NCBI RefSeq assembly: GCF_042242105.1
Contig: NC_092024.1
Location: 8,689,501-8,753,500, forward strand
DNA: 64,000 nucleotides
Source of the DNA: Pempheris klunzingeri
Lineage: Eukaryota > Chordata > Actinopteri > Acropomatiformes > Pempheridae
Reading direction: 5' to 3'
Positions 26,701 through 35,844 of the stretch are shown here, piece by piece. Every line of letters begins with the position of its first letter. The first letter of the stretch is position 1. The position numbers were made by a program, and so were the translations under genes. The notes below the pieces were generated by a model. The model had not been told where the DNA came from. It made no database searches and saw only the letters and a list, made by a program, of their open reading frames with translations.

Positions 26701-29700
26701 TACACTGAACCTCTATCCAAGCAATCTTTGGTAGATTTCTATATATTCAAATGTATACATAAGCACTTTTTTTTTTTTTATGAAAGAGTCTATGACACAC
26801 TCTCCACCGAGTCGCACTGAGAGATAAGGGTTTACGCGTTCATATCTGGCTATGCTCACACACATGCCATTTCTTTTTGACAGATTAACAGTTCAATTTG
26901 CATTCTGTTGGGCATTACCCACAACCTTAATATAGCAACACTGGAACCTGACAGTAGAGGCAGTAGTTTCAATTAGAGTTTACACTGGCAGGGAGTCAAG
27001 TTTGCAGAGGTGCTTTGGGTTGAAAAAAGGCTCCTATGCCTCCGTCAGGTGGATTATGCCTCCCAAGACCTGCCATTGATCGAAAACTGCACATCAAACT
27101 TGGTGGTGTTTGGGATGAACAGGGGTCTACCAAATCCTGTTCCAAAAACTTTCCCAGACAGCAGCTCGAGAGCAACATTCCTCTCTCCACTGTCCAAGGT
27201 ATCCTAGTTTCCCACAGTGTATCAGACAGGGGGAGCCTGCCGTGCCTAAAACGAAGAGCGCCTCCACTAATGTCAGCCGTTGTTTATACACTTTTATGAA
27301 ATATGTTGGCTTTGAGGAAACCAAGTAGAGCACATGACAGGAGTGAGCAGACCATCATTTGCTAAGTGCCTGAAGAGACGAGATGCAATCGGATTGGTGT
27401 GATTCAGCTCAGCAGGTTACTGACAGATCAATCACATAGTATGCTCCTTCAGCTTTAATTATTTAGAGCAGCATGTTGCAATGTTGGGCAAAAATTGCAG
27501 GAAAACTTGTAGCAAACGGTTCAGTCAGTCATAAGTTGAAAGAGAGAAAACGCAACCGAGTCTGCAGGTGATGTCAATTTAAGGGCGGAAAAAGAGCAAT
27601 TTGGAACACAGGTAGCATTTTAAGACTCAACTGTTGCATTCACTGGTTATTACAATGGCAGATGTCATCGGCAGCAGGTCACGCCCTCCATCACTAATTG
27701 AGTCCTTAACAGATGGACAGATGATTAAAACCCTGTTCCACTCGTGTGAAGCTCATCATTTCCATACATCGTGCCAAAGCTTTTGTGAAAAGAAGAAAAC
27801 CTTGTGACGTTTGAATGTTCAAAACGTCTCTGCTGCTTAAAAAACTGCCTTGTTCAGGTGGACCATTTGGAATGTTTGGCAGCTAAAGTAAGTGATCGGC
27901 ACATTAGTTGGATACCAAGAAAGGAGAGTAGTTGAGACATACGGTGATGAGCACTAGAAGGAGATTAGTTTGACAACATTTCCACCTGATACCAAGTAAT
28001 AAAGTCAATGCTAATTTATAGATTCACTGTCTACATTTTATGCAGCAGTTCTGAAGAAAATGTACGATTCAATGACAGGCTTCTTGATTTTTATTGCACA
28101 AATATGAAGCCCTGAATCTGAGAATCATAAGGCTTCTGTCATCCAGCACTAATAACAATCCAAATGAAACTTGACCGTCATCTGGTTGATGTGCTCTCTG
28201 CAAGCCTGTGCCTGTATTTGTCAAAGACACTCTGTCACACTAATATCTGACAGTAATCAGACTTTTTCGTAGCTTAACGGAGCCAGTAGTGGGGAGACTC
28301 TTCCCAGTCTAAACAGACAGACTAGATAGAAGTTATTAAAGTTTTTTTTTTCCATCTGACTGCACTACAGACTGCAGCTCTCTCTGGGTGTCAAATTTTA
28401 TTTCTCTTAATAAATCTAACAGCATCCCATTTAGATTTTATGCATAATAGAACATGTTTCTAAGTAGTCAGATCTGAATACACGCCTCATTCTCAAATCA
28501 GAGGGCATCCCTACATTCTCTCTCTTTTTTCCTCCTTACCACATTTGCATCCACACTACATACTAACCTTCGTGTCTTGCCCGTCTGCAGGTCCCACTCT
28601 ACGATGTTCGTATCATCTGAGCCGCTGTATAATAAACTGTCTTCAGGGTGCCACTGGACACAATTGACTCCTCCACTATGGCCTCCATCCTGGCAGACAC
28701 GGACAACGATGGAGTTAGCAGTGACAAACATATGATCCCATTATTCAGAGTCCTGCAGACTTGCTGCCAAGTGACATAATTTTGACAGCAGCTATGAAAT
28801 CGCCTTTCCAAGTTAGAAAAAGTACATTCTCCGTATCTTATGTCAATCCCCTCTTTGGATGTGGTGAACGAAACGGCCAGCCCAGAGAACGCAAGGATCC
28901 GTACTCACCAGGGTACAGTGCAGGGCTCCCTTTACTGTGCTGTAGATGAGCACGCTGCCTGCTGCTGTGCCCATCGCCAGCAGGTCCGCCTTCTCCTCCA
29001 CCTGCCCTGCCTCCGATTTCCTCTTCTTCCTCTGAGGCCCCTCCTGTAACACAGCACACTGGTCATGTTAACCTACCTGAACATCACAAATACTGACGCA
29101 TGTTTGAGGCGTGCTTGGTGCACTTTGACGCTGCATCTTCAAGAATATAGATAACACTAACAACAGTAACAATCATGTCAAGTACTTGATTTGACTTTCT
29201 CCATCAGCACACTGACAGCTGATAAAAGCAAATGCTCAGTTTGGTTGACTGCTACTAATTGACATTTTAAAAAATTAGCCTATTAGCTATTAAGTAGTGG
29301 ATCGTGCTAACGTGAGTTATCGTGGACGCAAAATACACATCCCATTCAGTATTAAAATACATAATACATTGTTTAATTTTTCTTTATCCTCATTTACAAA
29401 TTGCCAGCAGATACACTGGAAGTAAAACTTTTTGAGCCTCCCCGTCCAGAAGTGTCATGGTGGCACACGCTTCTGAAGCTCTGGCGAGCTAATGCTAACT
29501 TTAATAACGAGTTTATTTGGACAACTAAGAGTCTGACCAGAACAGGAAGTGATTGGTTGGATTAATATAGTGGCGGTAGGTATTCTTTAGGGATAATTCA
29601 CACGGAAATGGCAATTTAAGACATTCTCTGTGCTTTCTTGACTACCATGTGGGACCAACATGTGCGTCCTGCGCAGCTGTTGAAAGCGAGCTAACGTGGC

Positions 29701-30126
29701 TAACCTGCTAGCTAACATGTCTGTGTCAGATGCGTGAAAGCGTCGCCATAAACACACAGCCGAGGTTTCACCCTTTGTGAGCAGTTTCCTTTACGAGCAG
29801 CGACACATTTCTTGTATAAACGTGTGCTCTTCTACGAGAAAGGCTACGGCACAGAGCTTGCTTAGGCCTTGCTAGCTACTGTAGCTAACAGTGGGGAATA
29901 ACGAAGCAGACCCACGTACCTTGACTGTCCGGCATGGTCCCCAGGCTATGCAGATACAAGTGGCACTCAAATGGGCTGAAGGCACGTATTCTCGGTGAAG
30001 TGTTTTACTGTCTGTGTTCCAAATGCGTAGTCTGCCATCCTGAGCACACAACGCTAAGTACTGTCGTGCTTTGGGTGAAAAAACGCAGGGTAGCTGCAGC
30101 GAAGAGCTCCCACCGTCGGCCGCCAT
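14743..30126 (-). CDS. wdr43: WDR43 (UTP5), small-subunit processome protein
   Basis: This is WDR43/UTP5, a nucleolar WD40 protein of the t-UTP (UTP-A) group that couples rDNA transcription to early 18S pre-rRNA processing. Coding exons, from start to stop: 30126-29920, 29043-28909, 28689-28568, 25633-25513, 25291-25173, 25058-24956, 24630-24566, 24202-24043, 23542-23456, 23283-23158, 22775-22626, 22265-22179, 21980-21949, 21828-21765, 21060-20947, 18702-18633, 15115-15057, 14895-14743. All introns are GT-AG; phases agree and sum to 1974 nt, 657 aa (human 677). Residues 1-340 are WD40 repeats ([25 protein letters not shown]). The conserved [13 protein letters not shown] is near 380, and the Utp12 domain is about 430-565 (ending [19 protein letters not shown]). 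An acidic, disordered tail ends NESEEE, exactly as in human. The start ATG has a good context and matches the human N terminus. Human WDR43 introns host SNORD53 and SNORD92; I could not find either here by eye. Confidence 0.97.
16016..16034 (+). repeat. G19 homopolymer in WDR43 intron
   Basis: Nineteen consecutive G residues inside the 3.5-kb intron between exons 16 and 17 of WDR43. On the transcribed minus strand this is a C-run in the pre-mRNA. It may be variable in length or a sequencing/assembly weak point. Confidence 0.9.
17225..17370 (+). repeat. 3' portion of a teleost dispersed repeat
   Basis: Reads TAGTGGAGTAGAAGTTACAA, then AAATACTCAAGTACAACAAC, TACTTAAGTGCAGTACTTAA and TAAATGTACTTAGTTAAATT, ending CCACCACTGG. 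This is the end of a non-coding element I know to be very common in teleosts; its usual terminus is TTAGTTACTTTCCACCACTG. A copy of the 5' and middle part of the same element lies at 30985-31458. The short inverted termini suggest a non-autonomous DNA transposon, but I cannot name the family. Confidence 0.7.
17442..17459. repeat. 18-bp perfect palindrome
   Basis: CTTCACTTTAAAGTGAAG reads the same on both strands. It lies within the long WDR43 intron and a further CACTTCAAG follows. No function is assigned. Confidence 0.7.
18695..18709 (-). promoter_or_regulatory. CTCF-core match over WDR43 exon 16 acceptor
   Basis: The minus strand reads CCACTAGGTGGCGAC, which fits the CTCF core CCASYAGRKGGCR. 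The match straddles the 3' splice site of WDR43 exon 16 (acceptor AG followed by GTGGCGACAAG). Binding is inferred from the motif alone. Confidence 0.4.
25634..28567. other. Large WDR43 intron 3, no nested gene seen
   Basis: This 2.9-kb interval separates WDR43 exons 3 and 4. It was scanned on both strands for exon-like blocks and for paired C/D-box snoRNA motifs. An ATGATGA box occurs near 27756 (minus strand) but has no CTGA at a suitable distance. Nothing convincing is present. Confidence 0.5.
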
Positions 30127-30240
30127 TTCTGAACCGCCGCTTGAGTCTGCGTGCGTGGTTTACACAAACCACGTGTGGCTGTGCTGGGACATGCGCAGTA
30201 GAGCGTCAGGAGCGCCGCCCTCCCATTGGCTGCTGCCGGT
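30127..30240 (-). promoter_or_regulatory. WDR43 promoter region
   Basis: Immediately upstream of the WDR43 ATG the sequence becomes CpG-bearing. An inverted CCAAT box (ATTGG, 30225-30229) lies about 100 bp from the start codon, and an NRF1-like half site (ATGCGCA) is near 30190. No TATA box is seen. This fits a housekeeping ribosome-biogenesis gene; the transcription start itself is not determined. Confidence 0.45.
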
Positions 30241-30984
30241 CAACAAGCAGGGCAGTCATGCTGCCTTCAGGTCTCCTCGTAACTACCGAGGCTCCTTTTT
30301 TCTTTAGGGTTTCACAGCAGTTGGTGTACTTAAGGTTGCACAGTGCCTCCCTCTGGACAAAGACCTCCTCAGTGGTCATGTTCTGCCCTGCACACTGCCC
30401 CACAGTCACCTTCCTGTATGATAACAGAAAATAAAGTGGGCTTAACAACACGCCCTAGAGGTGCTCCATTTTCTACACCAGTTCTTTCTCCTAAGTGCCT
30501 CCATGTTTTCAGATGTGCTTTTCTGTGCACTGTAACAAAAGTATTAACCATAGAGTGCAGTCTTGTCTGAGCTTGTTTGAACTGAATCATTATCTGTTCT
30601 CTAGTTTAAATGCTGCTTTTCTATTTTTCACTGCTGTCATCACAGAGTGCTACTGCATCCCCCTTTATTTTGCCTTTACTGTTAGGAATGCACTCGTATG
30701 CTGCTGTAATATTATGTTGTCTAATTTTTAAAAGTCCACATTACTATCCACCCGCCTCAGGTATCGACCACTTTCGCTCTGAAATTTCTCTCAATTAACT
30801 TTCTCACATATCCACATCCCACCCCTGTCTCCTGTGGTCAGTGATGCAGAAATGTACTTTGCCATTTACAGTCACATATCAGTGCAATATTATTGGAAAC
30901 CAGCATAAGATCAAGCACAGATTCTTTCTCAGCAATACCACCAACTAACTAACATCCTCTCACGCTACCTTTGTTACTTTTCTA

Positions 30985-31458
30985 GTTGTGGAAGAGCTAT
31001 TCAGATATTTTACTGAAGTAATACCAATACAACAATGTAAAATACTGTTGCATTTGAAATATTATTTAGGCATGTGCAAAGGTGCATTAGTATCATTAAC
31101 AAATTTGTACTTAAAGTATCAACACTAAAAGTATGCGTTGTACAGAGAAATGGCCCTTTGCCAGCAGATTATTACATGTTTCATAATAACAGTTCTACCT
31201 TTATCAGTATGTAAGCAGAATTTTACTACTGTAGCTGCTACAATACTCAAGTAATTTTGGGGGTCTTTCTTTTCAATTCTACCTCTCCAGGCTTTTAATG
31301 GTGTTTTAAATGAAACTATGTGAGGGGAAATTTGGGGAGAAATGTCTGTTTGGCAAAACTAGTTTGGGAGCCACTGCCTTAATCTTTACGATGCATTATA
31401 TTTCATGAGCTTATCATATGTATTTACATGTAAAATAATAATCTGAAGAGTAGCTACA
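30985..31458 (+). repeat. Teleost dispersed repeat, 5'/middle part
   Basis: It starts GTTGTGGAAGAGCTATTCAG, then carries TTTACTGAAGTAATACCAAT, GTACTTAAAGTATCAACACT, AATGGCCC, GTAAGCAGAATTTTACTACT, GTAGCTGCTACAATACTC and ATGCATTATATTTCATGAGC followed by TTATCATATG. This is the order of phrases in the common teleost element whose 3' end is seen at 17225-17370. A non-homologous block (about 31255-31380) interrupts it. Non-coding and old. Confidence 0.65.
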
Positions 31459-32227
31459 GGGGGCCGATAAGTCTCACCACTACATTAATCCTGAATAAAT
31501 CAATCTAATCATGAATCTAAACTCCAAAGTTGTTTAATCCATCAGTAAATAAGTGAAAAAGCCAACCTCCGCCTCCAGCAAAGGTTGGTTCCCCAGGCTG
31601 CCACATTACCATTGTAAATACCACAGTGTGCCCGCTCGATGATTTTATGCACTTTTAATCGAATAGCACCACTAAAACTGACAAAACAACTGACACTAAT
31701 CCATCCAATCCAATTTCTTTTATATCCAGCTATAAATAATATAATGTATCGCCATTTATCTCCATGTCACTTTATATGACACCCCAGTGGCTCCTAAATG
31801 TGCGCACTGAGCATAATTACAGCACTTGAACGCAGCAGCATCGAACGCTGTCCACCATAATAAATCCACGCGAAGAAGAATACTAAACTATTGCTTTAGT
31901 AGACCTGTTTTGGACGCCCATGTAACTTATTTGCATTTGACACAATACAAGCCCATTCATCAGCGTAAGTATGACACATTTGCATGTTTTAAAAAAGAAT
32001 TTCTTCACTATCTGAGTTTGTCATCCGCCATGTAGCGACACATTAAATCTCCAAAACAGGACAGTGTCATGAAAAGTGTGTCACATTTAATAGAATAATC
32101 TGACATTGTTGTGTTGTGGCCTCATTATAGGACACAACACGTAACACTAAAAGACTGAATTAAAGACAGTGAAGGCAGCTGAAAGTCTGAGTTTGGAAAG
32201 AGTCACACATGTAGGAAAATGTGTCTT
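31459..32227. other. WDR43-TRMT61B spacer, nothing recognised
   Basis: AT-rich spacer between two divergent genes. Open frames are short and have no domain similarity. Confidence 0.4.
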
Positions 32228-32320
32228 TACAATGTCGCCCTCTGCTGGTAGACTTGAATTACTACACCTGTCGCTTAGTTATGACGTAGTTCACGTGTGT
32301 GTTTTTTCCAGCATGGCGGT
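32228..32320 (+). promoter_or_regulatory. TRMT61B promoter-proximal region with CTCF core
   Basis: On the minus strand 32248-32234 reads CCAGCAGAGGGCGAC, a full CTCF-core match. Downstream are a CRE-like TGACGTAG (about 32282) and an E-box CACGTG (about 32292), just before a likely 5' exon containing GCATGGCGG. Together these suggest the TRMT61B core promoter. The start site is inferred, not seen. Confidence 0.45.
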
Positions 32321-32375
32321 CTCCTTGACTCTAAATGCAGCCGGATGGAGGAGACGTGAGGATGTGAGCTGCTAG
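32313..32375 (+). CDS. Upstream ORF in likely TRMT61B 5' leader
   Basis: An ATG in a good context (CCAGCATGG) opens a 20-codon frame (MAVSLTLNAAGWRRREDVSC) ending TAG, about 160 bp before the TRMT61B start. A possible donor inside it (GAGAC then GTGAGG, 32353) could splice to the acceptor CTTTACTTTCAG ending near 32512. Either way the frame does not join the main ORF. If transcribed it would act as a short upstream ORF lowering translation of the enzyme. Inference only. Confidence 0.35.
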   Translation: MAVSLTLNAAGWRRREDVSC

Positions 32376-32532
32376 GGTGCAAATGGAGTGAGTGAAATCA
32401 GTTTACTGTTACATTCACTCTGTGTTTCACTGAGTGTTTAATAACTGCAGCTGTCATCTTCTATCATTCAATTCACTGGATGGGATCTCAGGACACAGCC
32501 TTTACTTTCAGTCTATGTCATAATCCGAAGTG

Positions 32533-35029
32533 ATGGCTGTGCAAATGCCCTGTGCTGGACTTCTGTCCCTGCACAGACTGGTGAGAATCAGCACATCCAG
32601 TCAAAGACTCCTCAGTCGCAGGGACACGCTTGTAAAGCTGCATAAATGTAGCAGGGACCTAAGAATTTTTTCAACTGCTTCTGTGAAATGTAACAAGAAT
32701 GACGGAGACTCCTCAGACCCCTCAGACTCCTCAGGCCTGAGAGCCACGCTGACCTCCAGGGAAGCGCTGACGTCCAGACGGAGGCGACCCCTGTCCCCCT
32801 TGGAGAGGATCAGCAGCCTGGTGCCCCCAGACGCCCTGAGCCCCGAGGTGATGCAGCTGAGGGAGCAGGACCAGCAAGCCCCCGAAGAGGATGCAGACAT
32901 CCAGTCGTCGGCCACACACTGCGCACCAGAGGAAAGTGGGCATGAGGCTGTCCCCAAAGAGGATGGTTCTGAGGCCCATAATGCATCAGTGGCAGGTATG
33001 GAGCCCGACACGTCAGAGACTCAGTCGAACCCCACTCTTCCTGGGGAAAGCTTGCTTGCGTTCGGGGAGGTGCTCATCGCCGAGCATCGTAAGAAGGGGC
33101 GGGTGGAGTTTAGGAAGATGTTCCAGCTTCAGGCGAGGATGCGTCTGCCGAGCAACTGGGGGATCATCCCGCACGACGACATCGCCGGGCAGCCCGCAGG
33201 GCGCTTCTTCAAGACAAGCCTGGGGGTTCCCATCCTCATACGTCGGGCCAGTCTGGAGGACTATGTGCTGCATATGAAGAGGGGGCCAGCCATTGCCTAC
33301 CCTAAGGTGCATGTCAGACACCCACGTGTATTCCTTTACCTTCGGTGGTGTTGATCATTTTGCGACTCTCTTTTCCCAGGATGCAGGTGTTATGCTAATG
33401 ATGATGGATATTCATGAAGGAGACCACGTGTTGGAGTCGGGCTCGGGGTCCGGGGCCATGTCTCTGTTCCTGTCCAGAGCAGGTCAGCGCCCGTCATACC
33501 ATCAGCAACTAACCTTCTTCCCTTAAGATCGACATGGAAGCAAAGAGTTTCAGAGTCCAGATAAATTGGCTGGCAGTGAATGATGTATTAACACTGTGAT
33601 ATCCCAGCTGTTACAATATATTACATTTACATACAGTGCATATAAAACAACAGGAACATGTGAAGGTTACAGTACCAGTGTGTTTTCATGGTTCTCAGTT
33701 GGCTCTAAGGGCAGCGTGCTGAGTGTGGAGGTCAGGGACGACCACCAGAGGAGGGCTGTGCTGAACTACAGGCGCTGGCGGGCATCGTGGAGTCTGCGAC
33801 GGGGGGAGGAGTGGCCAGACAACGTCCAGTTTCACAACGCTGACCTGTGCACGGCATCCGCGCTCCTCGCTGGTCACGGATTCCACGCGGTCAGTGTGCA
33901 CTTTAAAGGCGGAGCAGCACACGTGTTAGGACTCTTGACACCTGCTCGCTCATTGGGTGGATTCTGTCTGTTGCAGGTTGCTCTTGATCTGATCAACCCT
34001 CACCTGGTTTTACCCACCGTGATTCCACACCTGCACCCCGGAGCTGTATGTGCCGTCTATCTCGCCAAGTGTGTATCTCCACTGTTTCACTGTCACCTTT
34101 TAAATGGAAGGCAAGGGGCTAAATGAGTGCAGTGACCTCATACTGTTATACTGTATATTATTCAAAGGTCCTTGAAGGAACAGGTTCATTTACTCATTTT
34201 TTCCATAGAGTTAGATGAGAGGATTAATTTCAATAAGAAGTTACAGCCAGGAGACAGTTAGCTTAGCACAGCTAGCTAAGTCTGTCCAAGGGCAACGAAA
34301 TCTACCTCTTTTTATTTAGTTGTTTTATTTCACTATAATTTTGGTTGAAATAACTTATTTTGACCCTTGTGTGTCACAAACAACATTTAATTGAAGTTGG
34401 ACCCAGTCTGAATAAAACAACCAATCAGGGTTGGCTAGCACGAAACTGTCCAATCACAGCGAGTCACACCAGAATGACTGGAATATGATGCTGCAACAGG
34501 ACAGAGTTAACTGCTCTCTTACTGTCCCGGGGCAACAGCGTGACGCAGGTCATCGACCTGCTGGAAGGGCTTCGGTGTGTGGCGCTCCCTTTGCTGTGTG
34601 AACGCATCATCGAGGTTCCGATCCGAGATTGGTTGGTGGCTCCGGCCGTCCAGAAAGACGGAAGGTACTGCACCAGGAAAGCTCCGGTCCTGTCAGACCA
34701 GAGGGAGGAGGATGAGGCACCACATGAGGCCAACAAAGGTGACTTGAAATGAGCCAACAGGTCACAGTGCTCGTGTTTGTTAGAATGTCCCTTTACTCGA
34801 TGCTTTACTGCTCTATTTCAGGAGAGATGACCCCAGTGGAACAGCCAGCCTTCGGCAGTGTTCCCTACCTCGCCAGGCCTCATCCTGAACAAATGAGCCA
34901 CACAGGTCAGATATTAGCACATTACTAGTCCCAGCGCAGCAGTGCACATCAAACATGCTAAATAAATGCTCATTGTCTACTTTTCCATCTGTAGCATTCC
35001 TGGTGAAACTGAGGAAGTTTGAGCAGTAG
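32533..35029 (+). CDS. trmt61b: TRMT61B, mitochondrial m1A58 methyltransferase
   Basis: This is the mitochondrial homologue of the TRM61 family. In mammals it uses SAM to make 1-methyladenosine at position 58 of several mt-tRNAs and also at a 16S mt-rRNA site. Coding exons: 32533-33306, 33380-33482, 33699-33889, 33977-34068, 34539-34738, 34822-34905, 34995-35029. All are GT-AG, phases agree, total 1479 nt, 492 aa (human 477). The N terminus (Arg/Ser-rich, few acids over about 55 residues) looks like a mitochondrial targeting peptide, followed by a low-complexity linker to about 165. The conserved domain starts near [23 protein letters not shown] motif I is [13 protein letters not shown] (275-287), the ribose-binding acid is E303 in VEVRDDH, and the active-site motif is ALDLINPH (D360). 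The C terminus AFLVKLRKF matches human. ATG 32533 is chosen over an upstream GTG. Confidence 0.96.
34200..34310 (+). repeat. Teleost dispersed repeat fragment in TRMT61B intron
   Basis: Phrases AGTTAGATGAGAGGATTAAT, CAGGAGACAGTTAGCTTAGC, AGCTAGCTAAGTCTGTCCAA and GGCAACGAAATCTACCTC match a non-coding repeat common in teleosts (AGTTAGATGAGAAGATTGAT... TTAGCTTAGC... CTGTCCAAAGGTAACAAAAT). It lies inside TRMT61B intron 4. The family name is not known to me. Confidence 0.6.
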
Positions 35030-35146
35030 CTGTTCAGCCCGGCAGGAACCATGGACAAAAAAAGATGGTTAGATATCAACTACATGATCTTCCTACTGTA
35101 AATAACTTGAGGGGGCAAAAATGAGCTGAAAATGTTTATGTATTTT

Positions 35147-35152
35147 AATAAA
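35147..35152 (+). terminator. TRMT61B poly(A) signal
   Basis: AATAAA, 118 bases after the TRMT61B stop codon; the 3' UTR would be about 140 nt. Confidence 0.6.
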
Positions 35153-35283
35153 AAAAGTTGTGTAAATGGAAAGTCGGACGTCCCACACAATGAAGTGTAT
35201 TTAACAATGAAGTGTATTTAAACTGAGCTGAGAGCATGAAAGCAGGTTGTGATAAATAATCTCAAAAAGACAAAGTTCAAGGC

Positions 35284-35289
35284 TTTATT
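35284..35289 (-). terminator. SPDYA poly(A) signal
   Basis: TTTATT on plus gives AATAAA on minus, about 560 bases after the SPDYA stop at 35845. It faces the TRMT61B signal 130 bp away, so the two transcripts would end tail to tail. Confidence 0.5.
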
Positions 35290-35844
35290 CAAAACACGAG
35301 AGGCAGCGTTGGATCACTAAACCGGCACACTGGAAACAACATTAAAAACACCCAGTAGAATCCCTCACTGTGACAGACTATGTTAAAGACGTGTCAACAC
35401 CTGTGACTAAACTTTTAGGACATTTGTTTTTACAATATGTCATATCCTGTTCAGAAGTGGTCAACAAAAACCCAGAAGTGCTTCAGTACATAAAAATATA
35501 AATAAATGGATGAATAAATAAATAAATACAGTACCAAGAACCCAGTGTAGGTTAAACAAACCTTTACAATACTCTGGCGTGCCGTGTTGATCTCGCTGCA
35601 TGTTTCCATCAGAGTGTGACATATAATTATTGTAATTGCTACTCACAGTCACTTAAACAGTTAACTTTGTTCCCACCAGGCATGCATGACCGGCGGTTGT
35701 GTCCATGTGCACATTAGAGGAGGTGAACACAAACTATAGTGAGTTACACTTGTGGTTCAGAGCTTTACATCGGAACAGAAGTGAGAGACAGTAATGCACT
35801 GAACAGACAGGGAGGTCTTAAAGCTGCTGAGGCGGCGTGGCGCT

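Noticed and set aside
27740..27790. ATGATGA motif on the minus strand, considered as a snoRNA C box
   Set aside because: There is no CTGA D box at a suitable distance and no terminal stem.
32601..33011. 136-codon frame antisense to TRMT61B exon 1
   Set aside because: It mirrors the GC-rich low-complexity linker of TRMT61B; the sense frame is clearly homologous to the known protein.
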